Source: JAAYAN01 sp964437215
GTDB lineage: Bacteria > Bacteroidota > Ignavibacteria > Ignavibacteriales > Melioribacteraceae
Length of the DNA stretch: 64,000 bases
Direction: 5' to 3'
Assembly: GCA_964437215.1 (NCBI GenBank)
Contig: CAYTFZ010000003.1
Location: forward strand, 1 to 64,000
How positions within the stretch are numbered: the first letter of the stretch is position 1; every line of letters begins with the position of its first letter. Under the pieces are notes generated by a model. That model searched no databases, was not told where the DNA came from, and saw nothing but the letters and a program-made list of their open reading frames with translations. Positions 33,491-42,592 of this stretch are shown here, piece after piece. Made by a program: the position numbers and the translations under genes.

Positions 33491-34743
33491 TATAATACAA
33501 GCTCAAATTTTCCAAGTCCGGATTTATCAATAAAAATAAATTTTTTACTTAATTTTTCGTATATCCAGTATTCAAGGGCAAAATTATTTTTAGTAAATGA
33601 TCTTTGAATTGAATCTGCCTGACCGTATTTGATAAAAATCAGCCCCCTGTCGCTTAAAGCTCCGTTTCTTTCATCAATAGTACTAAATTCTTTAGCTGCT
33701 TTATCAACTCTTTGATAAAACAGTTCCATAATTTCATTAAATTTTGTAGCAGTGTCAGGGTCAAATTTTTTCCAATATAGATATAGCAGTTCTTTACCGC
33801 TGAAATTTTCCTTTAATTTATCAATTTCTTCTTTTCCTTGAATTTTAGATAATATTTTTATTGCAAAATCAGTGTCCTTTAATGATCGCGGCTTATTTTC
33901 CCATTCAATAAAATCATTACATTTTTTTAATATTTTGTCATTAACCGAAATTTCAATCTTCACAAAACCTTCATCAAGCCTTTCTAATCCGTCTGTAATC
34001 GAAAAAAGTCCGAATTTCCCATTCTCTTCTAACTTAGTCTTAATTTTGTTGTTATCATCAAAAATAAGAAGATTTGATAAATATCTTACTTTACAAACTG
34101 ATTTAATTACTTGTTTATCTTTTTGAGAAATTGTGATAGTAACTGTATCGGGCAAGTTTTTTGTTTTAGGGATAATTAAGCTGAATTTATCTTTTGAAAA
34201 CGGTATGGAATTTTCGTTCTTAAGAATTAGAACATTATTTAAGGAGTCGTAATAATCCACAACAAATGGTTTTAGGAAATATTCAGAATTATCAGAAACC
34301 GATATTTCAGATTCGGATGGAATTAGACGTTTATTTTGTACATCAATAGAAGATTTAATAACATATTTACCTACTTGTAATAAGAAATTAACAACACCTT
34401 GCAGATAATTATCTCGCGATTCTGTAATTTCAAAATTATCTGCCCAGGCAATTTGTGAGAAAGACTGTCTGCTTATTTCTTTAGTTTCCGAATTAACAAC
34501 ATCAAAAATGATTAAAATATCAGATGAATATCTTCTTCCGTTTTTTTCAAAAATAAGTTTATCATAACTTATCTTAAAAGATAAATAAAGATTATAATAA
34601 GCAGAATCTGCCGGAATTATTTGCGTTTCAAATACAACTAAATTTTCTTTGAAGCTGTCGTCATTCCTGTTAGATGACTGCGGTATAATAAGTCCGGCAA
34701 ATATAAATAATATTAAAAATATTCTGAAGATTTGAAACTTCAT
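33490..34743 (-). CDS. GWxTD domain-containing periplasmic protein
   Basis: A 417-residue protein with a signal peptide (MKFQIFRIFLILFIFAGLII). The N-terminal 250 residues are beta-rich. The C-terminal segment has YLYWKKFDPDTATKFNEIME, LFYQRVDKAAKEFS and ALSDRGLIFIKYGQADSI. This is the GWxTD pattern with the motif itself degenerate (ALSD for GWxTD). Such proteins are common in the Bacteroidota, Chlorobiota and related groups, and their role is unknown. It lies just after rho and before pdxA. Confidence 0.75.
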   Translation of the reverse strand: MKFQIFRIFLILFIFAGLIIPQSSNRNDDSFKENLVVFETQIIPADSAYYNLYLSFKISYDKLIFEKNGRRYSSDILIIFDVVNSETKEISRQSFSQIAWADNFEITESRDNYLQGVVNFLLQVGKYVIKSSIDVQNKRLIPSESEISVSDNSEYFLKPFVVDYYDSLNNVLILKNENSIPFSKDKFSLIIPKTKNLPDTVTITISQKDKQVIKSVCKVRYLSNLLIFDDNNKIKTKLEENGKFGLFSITDGLERLDEGFVKIEISVNDKILKKCNDFIEWENKPRSLKDTDFAIKILSKIQGKEEIDKLKENFSGKELLYLYWKKFDPDTATKFNEIMELFYQRVDKAAKEFSTIDERNGALSDRGLIFIKYGQADSIQRSFTKNNFALEYWIYEKLSKKFIFIDKSGLGKFELVL

Positions 34744-34747
34744 AATA

Positions 34748-36001
34748 TCAGCTGTTCATATTTATTAGAAAATCCTTATTGGATTTTGTGCCTCTCATTT
34801 TATCAAGAATAAATTCCATAGCCTCAACAGAATCGTATTCAGCTAATATTTTTCTCAAAATCCATATTCTGTTAAGAACATCATCTTTCAATAATAGTTC
34901 TTCTTTACGAGTACCTGATTTATTAACATTAATAGCAGGGAAAATACGTCTGTCTGCAAGATCTCTGTCGAGAACCAATTCCATATTACCGGTTCCCTTA
35001 AATTCTTCAAATATAACTTCATCCATTCTGCTGCCCGTTTCAATAAGAGCTGTAGCAATTATTGTAAGACTTCCGCCGTCTTCAGTGTTTCTTGCGGCTC
35101 CGAAAAATCTTGTAGGCTTTTGTAATGCATTCGAATCAACGCCTCCCGAAAGTATTCTTCCGCTGTGAGGAATTACTGTGTTATGCGCACGCGCAAGACG
35201 TGTAATACTGTCTAACAGAATAACAACATCTTCTTTAGCTTCAACCATTCTTTTTGCTTTTTCAATAACCATATTTGCAACCTGAACGTGTCTTTCAGCA
35301 GGCTCATCAAAAGTAGATGCAATAACTTCTGCCTGAACAGAACGCTGCATATCAGTAACTTCTTCGGGACGTTCATCTATCAAAAGCATTATAAGTTTAA
35401 TTTCCGGATGGTTTCTCGTTATTGAGTTGGCTATTTTCTGAAGAAGAATTGTTTTACCGCTTTTTGGAGGGGATACTATTAAACCTCTCTGCCCTTTTCC
35501 GATAGGAGATAATAAATCCATAATTCGCATCGAGTGTTCGCCGGGAGCTGATTCTAAACTGATTTTTTTTGTAGGATAAAGAGGAGTTAAATCATCGAAC
35601 TGAGTCCTTTCCTTTATTTGATCAGGATCTTTTCCGTTTACAGCCTCAACCCGCAAGAGGGCAAAAAATCTTTCTCCTTCTTTTGGCGGTCTTACCTGCC
35701 CGCTCACAAAATCTCCGGTACGGAGTCCGAATCTTTTAATTTGTGAAGGTGATACATAAATATCATCCGGAGAAGGCAGATAATTATAATCGGAGGATCT
35801 TAAAAATCCGTAACCATCTGATAAAGCTTCAAGAACTCCGCGGGAAAATGTAAGCCCGTCCTTTTTAGTCTGCTCTTCCAGAATTTTAAATATCAATTCT
35901 TGTTTTCTTAATTCAGTATATCCCTGAATATTTAAGTCTTTTGCTATTTCATATAAATCTACAATTTTTTTCGATTGGAGTTGAGAAATATCCATCGGCA
36001 T
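34748..36001 (-). CDS. rho: Transcription termination factor Rho
   Basis: A 417-residue hexameric RNA helicase. The N-terminal Rho-N helices (LQSKKIVDLYEIAKDLNIQG) are followed by a cold-shock-like RNA domain (GVLEALSDGYGFLRSSDYNY), Walker A SPPKSGKTILLQKI, the DERPEEVTDMQRSV segment, Walker B VVILLDSITRLARAHN and Q-loop SGGVDSNALQKPTRFFGAAR. Two ATGs, at 36001 and 35995, are both usable. A 156-bp leader separates it from folC; Rho is often autoregulated there, though I see no specific element. Confidence 0.98.
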   Translation of the reverse strand: MPMDISQLQSKKIVDLYEIAKDLNIQGYTELRKQELIFKILEEQTKKDGLTFSRGVLEALSDGYGFLRSSDYNYLPSPDDIYVSPSQIKRFGLRTGDFVSGQVRPPKEGERFFALLRVEAVNGKDPDQIKERTQFDDLTPLYPTKKISLESAPGEHSMRIMDLLSPIGKGQRGLIVSPPKSGKTILLQKIANSITRNHPEIKLIMLLIDERPEEVTDMQRSVQAEVIASTFDEPAERHVQVANMVIEKAKRMVEAKEDVVILLDSITRLARAHNTVIPHSGRILSGGVDSNALQKPTRFFGAARNTEDGGSLTIIATALIETGSRMDEVIFEEFKGTGNMELVLDRDLADRRIFPAINVNKSGTRKEELLLKDDVLNRIWILRKILAEYDSVEAMEFILDKMRGTKSNKDFLINMNS

Positions 36002-36157
36002 ATTTATGTACCTGTTTTTGTTTAAAATATATTGTTTAATTGTTTATGGTTTAACAAGATCAGTTAACCGGGGCCTATTATTTTTTGATTTTAACTAGAA
36101 CTTCCTTTGATTGGAACAAGAGGAACATCGCAAAATTACCTTTCAAATTATTTAATG

Positions 36158-37423
36158 TCAAGTAAAATCTTTCAATATTAATTTTTCTTTTATCGAACCG
36201 AGCATATAAATGCTGCCTAATACCACCATACACTCGTTTTTACCCGTTTTTATAAAGTTTGAAATAACTATATCAGGATTTTCTTCATTGCTTGATTTTA
36301 AATCCATATTATCGGTCACTTCTAAAAATTCTTTATAATTTAATGCTCTTTCGTTATCTATTCGTGTAAAAATAATTTCGTCGAAATATTCTTTTAATAA
36401 AACCATCATATTTCTGATGTTTTTATCTTTCATAGCTCCAAAAATCAAATAACATTTATCATAACTCAGGAATTCCTTTCCGAATTCTGTTAAAAAAGCA
36501 TTAATACCTTCTTCGTTATGTGCAGAATCGAATATTACTTTAGGATATTTGTTAAATATTTCATATCTGCCTTGAATGCCAGAATTTTTTATTGTATTAT
36601 CTAAACCTTTTAGAATTATATCGTTATTATTAATATTTAATATTTTATTTAGCGTAAGAACAGCTAATGCCGCATTGTATTTTTGATGTTTCCCGCAGAG
36701 TGGGAGTTTTTCTATAGTAAATTCATTTTTACTTATTTTTAATATAAGGTTATCATCATTATTATATATAAAATCTGGTAATTCATATAAATCTGCTGAT
36801 TTTTCCGATACTTTATTCTTAATGACATTAATCGCTGCATCGGGAAGAAGCCCTGTAAACACTTTCCCGTTTTGTTTTATAATTCCTGCTTTTTCTCTGG
36901 CAATGTGTTCAATAGAATTTCCCAATATATTCTGATGCTCAAGGCTTATTGTTGTTATAACCGATGCAAGTGGATTAATAATATTAGTTGCATCAAGTCT
37001 TCCGCCTAAACCTGTTTCAATAACTGCATAATCAACTTTTTCGGAATTAAAATATTCGAATGCCAAAGCTGTAGTAATTTCAAAAAAAGTAACACTGTTA
37101 TTGACTATGTAATTATGATTATTTGTCAGAAAGTCAGCGATAAAATCATTATTTATCATCTCTCCGTTTATTCTTATCCGTTCGTTAAATTTAACAAAAT
37201 GCGGAGATGTATATAATCCTGTCTTAAAACCAGCTTCTCGTAATATGCTTGCCATAAAAGAAGCTGTACTTCCCTTTCCGTTTGAACCGGCAATGTGAAT
37301 ACATTTTAAATTATTTTGAGGATTGCCAAGATGATTCATTAGATTGGTAATACTTTCCAATCCAAGCTTTATGCTGAATTGGTGAAGCGAATAGATTTTT
37401 TCAAGTGCTTCTTGTATGTCCAT
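36158..37423 (-). CDS. folC: Dihydrofolate/folylpolyglutamate synthase
   Basis: A 421-residue Mur-ligase-fold enzyme adding glutamate to dihydropteroate and folates. The P-loop is HIAGSNGKGSTASFMASIL, with SPHFVKFNERIRING, VIETGLGGRLDATNII and SLEHQNILGNSIEHIA, then GRYEIF and VIFDSAHNEEGINAF. Length is in the family range. It is one base downstream of pyrD in the alr-to-folC run and followed by the Rho leader. Bifunctional DHFS/FPGS and single FPGS cannot be told apart here. Confidence 0.95.
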   Translation of the reverse strand: MDIQEALEKIYSLHQFSIKLGLESITNLMNHLGNPQNNLKCIHIAGSNGKGSTASFMASILREAGFKTGLYTSPHFVKFNERIRINGEMINNDFIADFLTNNHNYIVNNSVTFFEITTALAFEYFNSEKVDYAVIETGLGGRLDATNIINPLASVITTISLEHQNILGNSIEHIAREKAGIIKQNGKVFTGLLPDAAINVIKNKVSEKSADLYELPDFIYNNDDNLILKISKNEFTIEKLPLCGKHQKYNAALAVLTLNKILNINNNDIILKGLDNTIKNSGIQGRYEIFNKYPKVIFDSAHNEEGINAFLTEFGKEFLSYDKCYLIFGAMKDKNIRNMMVLLKEYFDEIIFTRIDNERALNYKEFLEVTDNMDLKSSNEENPDIVISNFIKTGKNECMVVLGSIYMLGSIKEKLILKDFT

Positions 37424-37424
37424 T

Positions 37425-38336
37425 TTATAGAATATACGAAGCAGTCAATTCGGAGATATTATTAATTTTCATCTCTTCGCAGTATTTTTTTAACCCTTCA
37501 ATAATCTCAATTCCTGCATTCGGATTAATAAAATTAACAGTGCCTAACTCAAAAGCCGATGCTCCGGCTATCATAAACTCAACTGCATCTTTCCAGCACA
37601 TAATTCCGCCTATGCCGATAATAGGTATATCAACATTTCTGCTGATTTCAAGCACTTTTGCTAATGCCACCGGTTTAATTGCCGGACCCGATAACCCTCC
37701 GGTAATGTTTTTTATTACAGGTTTTCGTGTGTAAATATTAAATGCAGTTCCAACCAATGTATTTATAGCCGATACAGCATCTGCACCTTCTTTTTTTGCC
37801 ACTGCTGCAAACTGACTTATAGAGGCCGTATTCGGTGAAAGTTTAATTATCAAAGTTTTATTAGTTACGGCTCTTACTTTTTCTGTAATTTTACCAACTG
37901 CTTCAGGGTTATTTCCAAATACAAGTCCGCCTTCTTTAACATTAGGACACGAAACATTTATTTCAAAACCTTTTACTGTATCTTGCTCTTCAAGTATTTT
38001 TACACACTCAACATATTCTTCGATGCTGCTTGCAGCTATATTACAAATTAAAGTACTGTTCACTTTTTGTAAAAAAGGGATTTTTTCTTCAATAAATTTT
38101 TCTATACCTACATTAGCCAATCCAATCGCATTAAGCATTCCAGAGGAAGTTTCCATTATTCTGCGTGGAGGATTTCCCTTCCGTGGTTTCAATGATACAG
38201 ATTTTGTTACAATTGCTCCTATTTTACTAAGATCAGTAAAATTAGAGATTTCATTTCCGTAACCAACAGTTCCCGATGCAAGCATTACAGGGTTTTGCAA
38301 TTTGAGTTTGCCTATTTTTACGCTTAAATCTATCAT
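37425..38336 (-). CDS. pyrD: Dihydroorotate dehydrogenase, class 1B catalytic subunit
   Basis: A 303-residue FMN enzyme oxidising dihydroorotate. Class 1 motifs are LQNPVMLASGTVGYG, VTKSVSLKPRKGNPPRR, FEINVSCPNVKEGG with the catalytic Cys, KLSPN, GLSGPAIKP and IIGIGGI. The Cys base identifies class 1, and the neighbouring pyrK makes it the NAD-dependent 1B type. It overlaps pyrK by four bases. Confidence 0.96.
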   Translation of the reverse strand: MIDLSVKIGKLKLQNPVMLASGTVGYGNEISNFTDLSKIGAIVTKSVSLKPRKGNPPRRIMETSSGMLNAIGLANVGIEKFIEEKIPFLQKVNSTLICNIAASSIEEYVECVKILEEQDTVKGFEINVSCPNVKEGGLVFGNNPEAVGKITEKVRAVTNKTLIIKLSPNTASISQFAAVAKKEGADAVSAINTLVGTAFNIYTRKPVIKNITGGLSGPAIKPVALAKVLEISRNVDIPIIGIGGIMCWKDAVEFMIAGASAFELGTVNFINPNAGIEIIEGLKKYCEEMKINNISELTASYIL

Positions 38337-39091
38337 AACTTAACTTCCTTTGCATCAAAAACAGGTCCGTCAATACATACCAATTTATATTTATCTTCTT
38401 CTTCAGCAGATTCGATATTGCAGCCTTGACAAATACCAAAACCGCAAGCCATCGCACATTCCGTCGATAACTGGCAATTTATTTTATATTGTAAAGATAA
38501 ATCTTGAACTGCTTTAAGCATTGGTGTTGGTCCGCACGAAAAAATCACAGTATTATCCAAATCAATTTCATCTATGTACCTTTTAAATGATTCAACAACA
38601 TTTCCTTTAAAACCAACTGATCCGTTATCTGTTGAGATAATGCAGTTTTCCAATCCGTGAGTAATAATCTCCTTTTCGGAACGGCCTCCGATAAACGAAT
38701 ATATTCGTTTGTTTTTTAACTTCTTAGTTAGAAAAGGAAATGGCGCTGCACCCAATCCGCCAGCAATTATTACCGCTGATTCAAATTCCCCTTCGAAATT
38801 AAAACCATTTCCCAAAGGTCCTAAAATGTTTACTGTTTCACCGTTCTGTTTACTAGAAAGAAGTTTTGTCCCTTCTCCAGCCACATTAAACATAAAATAA
38901 ATATATTCTCCTTCAACATCCGAAATGCTGAATGGACGGCGTAACAAGGGGAAATTACAATCAGATACTTTTATATTACAGAATTGTCCAGGTTTTGCGG
39001 ATTCTGCAATTCCCGGTGAATGAATTTTTATCAGATTTATATTATCCTGTAATTTAATTATTTCAGATACTGTGCTGTTATATATTTTCAA
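38333..39091 (-). CDS. pyrK: Dihydroorotate dehydrogenase electron transfer subunit
   Basis: A 252-residue iron-sulfur flavoprotein passing electrons from PyrD to NAD. The FAD domain has FPLLRRPFSISDVEG and MFNVAGEGTKLL; the NAD domain GGLGAAPFPFLTKKL and FSCGPTPMLKAV; and the [2Fe-2S] cysteines are in CAMACGFGICQGC with a distal Cys in LVCIDGPVF. The start is TTG 39091, where family similarity begins. The four-base overlap with pyrD indicates a stoichiometric complex. Confidence 0.94.
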   Translation of the reverse strand: MKIYNSTVSEIIKLQDNINLIKIHSPGIAESAKPGQFCNIKVSDCNFPLLRRPFSISDVEGEYIYFMFNVAGEGTKLLSSKQNGETVNILGPLGNGFNFEGEFESAVIIAGGLGAAPFPFLTKKLKNKRIYSFIGGRSEKEIITHGLENCIISTDNGSVGFKGNVVESFKRYIDEIDLDNTVIFSCGPTPMLKAVQDLSLQYKINCQLSTECAMACGFGICQGCNIESAEEEDKYKLVCIDGPVFDAKEVKL

Positions 39092-39122
39092 TCGTACTAT
39101 TCTCTTTATTGTTAAATATTAA

Positions 39123-40190
39123 TTAAAAAAGGTCAGTCTTATTATTCAGCTTAAGATGATCTACAACAAGTTTTACATCTTGCGCATTTTCTCTGTTACA
39201 AATAAGCAGTGATTCAGGCGTATCAATTACTATTAAATTTTGCGCACCTATTACTGCGGTGAATTTACCATCGGAAAAAATGTATGAGTCCGATGTTTTT
39301 TCAGTATATATGTTTCCAGATATGAAATTGTTAAGTTTATCTTTTGGCGACAACTGATAGACTGCTTCCCAGCTGCCCACATCATTCCAATCAAATATAC
39401 CTTTTATCAGATAAACAGAATTTGATTTTTCCATAATTCCATAATCTATTGAAATGCTTTTTAATTGTCCGTAAACCTGAATTAATGTTTCTGAAAATTT
39501 TTCTGTACCTATAACTTCTTTTATCTCCAGTATTCCTTCGTAGAGTTCTGGCATATATTTACGGATTTCATTGATAATAAAATCAACTTTCCAGATAAAC
39601 ATTCCTGCATTCCAGAAAAAATCTCCAGCATCAACAAATCTTTCTGCAGTTGCTTTATTAGGTTTTTCAGCAAATGTTAGAACTTTGTATACATTTTCGC
39701 TTACACTATTTTCGCTAATTTGAATGTAGCCATAACCTGTTTCGGGGCGAGAAGGTTGAATTCCTATCGTACATAATGAATTCTTTGAGGAAGCAAATTT
39801 TGCTGCTGTTAAAATTGTTGATTGAAATTTCTCAGTATCCGGTATAAGATGATCAGCGGGTAAAACAACCATTACTGCATCCGGATTTCGTTTTTGAACT
39901 ATTACCGACGCTAGACCGATACAAGGAGCAGTATTTTTCCCGAAAGGTTCATCAATAATATTTTCAACCGGAATATCAGGAAGCTGCTGTTTAACCATCG
40001 GTTTCTGCGTTCTATTTGTAATAATTAGTATGTTTTCTTTTTTTACTATTCCTTCAAGTCTGTTTACAGTATCTTGGATCATTGTATTTTTTCCGAAAAT
40101 CTGTAAAAGCTGTTTTGGTTTTTTTTCTTTGCTGCGAGGCCAGAATCTCGATCCAACTCCGCCTGCCATTATTACTGCATAAATTTCCAT
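39123..40190 (-). CDS. manC: Mannose-1-phosphate guanylyltransferase
   Basis: A 355-residue nucleotidyltransferase making GDP-mannose for surface glycans. The signature IMAGGVGSRFWPRSKEKKPK, LLQIFGKNTMIQDTVNRLEG, VVLPADHLIPD, FAEKPNKATAERFV and GDFFWNAGMFIWK are diagnostic. The C-terminal isomerase domain of long bifunctional ManC is absent, so it is monofunctional. It shares one base with the upstream unknown gene and precedes pyrK after 32 bp. Confidence 0.94.
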   Translation of the reverse strand: MEIYAVIMAGGVGSRFWPRSKEKKPKQLLQIFGKNTMIQDTVNRLEGIVKKENILIITNRTQKPMVKQQLPDIPVENIIDEPFGKNTAPCIGLASVIVQKRNPDAVMVVLPADHLIPDTEKFQSTILTAAKFASSKNSLCTIGIQPSRPETGYGYIQISENSVSENVYKVLTFAEKPNKATAERFVDAGDFFWNAGMFIWKVDFIINEIRKYMPELYEGILEIKEVIGTEKFSETLIQVYGQLKSISIDYGIMEKSNSVYLIKGIFDWNDVGSWEAVYQLSPKDKLNNFISGNIYTEKTSDSYIFSDGKFTAVIGAQNLIVIDTPESLLICNRENAQDVKLVVDHLKLNNKTDLF

Positions 40191-41011
40191 TATTTAATTT
40201 CCTCCTTTAAAGCATTAATCCTTTCACCAAAAATTTCTGCTTTATTTAAATACCCTGTAATATCAACTTCTTTTCCTCTTACTACAGCTACAATTACAAT
40301 CAAGCAAGCCCGTATTCCCTCAATTACCGGAGCTATAGCTAGTATTTTTTTTTCTCGTAGTTGGTTAATTGCTTTGCTTGTAATAGTATGCATATCAGCA
40401 ATCAGCGAAAAACCCGACTGCCGGCTTAAATCTGCATTTTTTAAAAATTTTACTTCAAAATATTCCAATTCTTCATCCGAATATTCATTTGTATTTAATC
40501 TTTTTAATAATGGGTCAATCTCTTTTACGGCTTCTAAAATGACAGATTCGTATTCAGCAAGTTTTAATTGATTGTTTTCTGTCTCTTGTATTATTTTAGA
40601 TTGATTATTATTCTTAGTATTCTCTTTAATTTCATCATTTATTGTTAATTCAATTCCCGAATCTTTGTTTTTCGATTCGTTGATAATTTCAATAACTTTT
40701 TGAGGAGTACAAACATCAAGGGTGTTGCTTAAATCCATAATAATTGAAGCGCTGTGTTCTTTAAAATTATCACTAATTGTAAGATAATCGATATTACCTT
40801 TCTGTATGAATTGATGAATTTGATCAAGTTTAATTGCTAGTTTCGAAAATTCCGTTCTTCTTTTAAGCCTGTTTATTTCATCGTTTAAATTACTGCATTC
40901 TTCAAGATGAGATTTTAACAAAGATACAATCTCAATTTTTTCTGTATTAAGCCGCAGATTCTCTGCAGCTGTTGAAATACTTTGAATTAAATATTTTTTT
41001 ATCAGATTCAT
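40190..41011 (-). CDS. Helical protein of unknown function
   Basis: A 273-residue, mostly helical protein with no signal peptide, from ATG 41011. A Lys/Glu-rich low-complexity linker (INESKNKDSGIELTINDEIK region) separates an N-terminal helical block, rich in heptad-like leucines, from a C-terminal block with one hydrophobic stretch, ILAIAPVIEGIRACLIVIVA, which could be buried or membrane-associated. I do not recognise a family. It lies directly between alr and manC with near-touching ends, so it is probably co-expressed with cell-envelope precursor genes. Confidence 0.7.
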   Translation of the reverse strand: MNLIKKYLIQSISTAAENLRLNTEKIEIVSLLKSHLEECSNLNDEINRLKRRTEFSKLAIKLDQIHQFIQKGNIDYLTISDNFKEHSASIIMDLSNTLDVCTPQKVIEIINESKNKDSGIELTINDEIKENTKNNNQSKIIQETENNQLKLAEYESVILEAVKEIDPLLKRLNTNEYSDEELEYFEVKFLKNADLSRQSGFSLIADMHTITSKAINQLREKKILAIAPVIEGIRACLIVIVAVVRGKEVDITGYLNKAEIFGERINALKEEIK

Positions 41012-41014
41012 CAA

Positions 41015-42124
41015 TCAGTTTTTGTAAATTCTTTTTACTCTTTTGCTTATTCCGCACATAACTTCGTAAGGAATTGTTTTCATAATTCTCGTCCAATCCC
41101 ATACAGTTACCTTCTGGCTGCCTTGTTCACCTAATAAAACAATATCGTCTCCGGCCTTAATATCGTCAAACCCGATATCGAACATAACGGTATCCATTGT
41201 AATTCTGCCAACTTGACGATATTTTTTCCCGTTTATTATTCCATAGATTTTATTCGATAATTCTCTGTCGTAACCATCAGCATAACCAATCGGAACAATC
41301 GCAATGTTAGTTTCTTGTTTTGCAACATACATTCTGCCGTAACTTACAGATTCACCCTTCAAAATGTTTTTTATTCCGCTAACTTTCGATTTTAAACTCA
41401 TAACTTGTTTTAACGGCATTTTCCCGTCAGTTCTTTCGGATGGTGAAACTCCATAAAGGATAATTCCCGGACGAATCATATCAAAAATACTATCTGAAAT
41501 TTCTAAAATTGCGCTGCTGTTATTTGCATGAACAACTCCGTAGTTAATACCTGCGGTTTTTAATTCATTTAAAACATTTTTGAACCTATCTAATTGAATG
41601 TTCGAAAAAGATTTATCTTCTTCATCCGCAGTTGCATAATGCGTATAAACCCCGTCAAGAGTAACTCCCGGAATTTCGGTGATTTTTTTAAGGAAATTAA
41701 CAGCATTATAATGTTTTACGCCAATTCTTCCCATGCCTGTATCGATATTTGCTTGAACCCTGATTTCTTTTCCACCGAGACTCTGCAGAATCCTGATGTC
41801 ATCGTCAACAGAGACTGTTGGGATAACTTTATATTCAACATAATAATTAACTGTGCTGAAGTTCAGCATGGAAAAATCGAGAATAGGAGTATCAATTTTA
41901 CAAATCTGCCGCAATATCATAGCTTCGTCAATAGAAGATACACCGTAATAATCGGGTTTTTGATTTCCTAGCGAATTTAGGGCTGCTACACATTCGGACA
42001 TACCATGTCCGTAAGCATCGGCTTTTACAACTGCAAGTATTTTTTTCCCTTTTGCAATATTTCGTATTTGAAGCAAATTTGATTTCAGGTTTGAAAGATT
42101 AATTTCGGCGTATGTTGGTCGCAT
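41015..42124 (-). CDS. alr: Alanine racemase
   Basis: A 369-residue PLP enzyme producing D-alanine for peptidoglycan. The PLP lysine is in AVVKADAYGHGM near residue 37, IDTGMGRIGV is a family motif, catalytic Tyr lies in SVSYGRMYVAKQ, and GYADGYDRELSN and ITMDTVMFDIG follow. I start at ATG 42124 (MRPTYAEINLS), where homologues begin; the frame is open 72 bp further up but without family-like sequence. It is divergent from ybjQ across about 144 bp. Confidence 0.96.
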   Translation of the reverse strand: MRPTYAEINLSNLKSNLLQIRNIAKGKKILAVVKADAYGHGMSECVAALNSLGNQKPDYYGVSSIDEAMILRQICKIDTPILDFSMLNFSTVNYYVEYKVIPTVSVDDDIRILQSLGGKEIRVQANIDTGMGRIGVKHYNAVNFLKKITEIPGVTLDGVYTHYATADEEDKSFSNIQLDRFKNVLNELKTAGINYGVVHANNSSAILEISDSIFDMIRPGIILYGVSPSERTDGKMPLKQVMSLKSKVSGIKNILKGESVSYGRMYVAKQETNIAIVPIGYADGYDRELSNKIYGIINGKKYRQVGRITMDTVMFDIGFDDIKAGDDIVLLGEQGSQKVTVWDWTRIMKTIPYEVMCGISKRVKRIYKN

Positions 42125-42268
42125 ATAAGATGTATTTAAGATTGTTAAACATTTTTTTCGAGTACTAAATTTAACTATTTTTAACTTCATAGCCACGATT
42201 TTATTAAATATATAAAATAAAATTTATATAATTCGGAATAGAATTTCTTAATAACAATAGGACATATT

Positions 42269-42592
42269 ATGATTGTTACAACAACACCCAATATCGAAGG
42301 GAAAAAAGTATTAAAATATTTAGGACTTGTTTCCGGTGAAGCAATTCTTGGAGCTAATATATTTAAAGATTTTTTTGCCGGAATAAGAGATATTGTCGGC
42401 GGAAGAAGCGAAGCATATGAAAAAGAACTTCGCGAAGCTAAAAACATTGCTATCCGCGAAATGTGCGAGCAGGCAACAGCTCTAGGCGGGAATGCAGTTA
42501 TTTCAGTAGATCTCGATTACGAAACTCTCGGTCAGGGTGGAAGTATGCTTATGGTTTCGGCAAGCGGAACTGCTGTTGTTCTTGAAGATTAA
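42269..42592 (+). CDS. ybjQ: YbjQ/UPF0145 family protein
   Basis: A 107-residue small protein of the YbjQ group, which forms pentamers and is sometimes annotated as putative heavy-metal-binding. The N-terminal IVTTTPNIEGKKVLKYLGLV, the central GGRSEAYEKELREAKNIAI and the closing GGNAVISVDLDYETLG are the family blocks. The biochemical function is unknown. AGGA lies eight bases before the ATG. Its stop overlaps that of the convergent gene in a shared TTAA. Confidence 0.88.
   Translation: MIVTTTPNIEGKKVLKYLGLVSGEAILGANIFKDFFAGIRDIVGGRSEAYEKELREAKNIAIREMCEQATALGGNAVISVDLDYETLGQGGSMLMVSASGTAVVLED

Noticed and set aside
36048..36081. Imperfect hairpin in the rho leader (GGTTTAAC/GTTAACC) as a terminator of folC or a rho regulatory element
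   Set aside because: The stem is short with a bulge, and no T run follows on the minus strand; the evidence is too weak.
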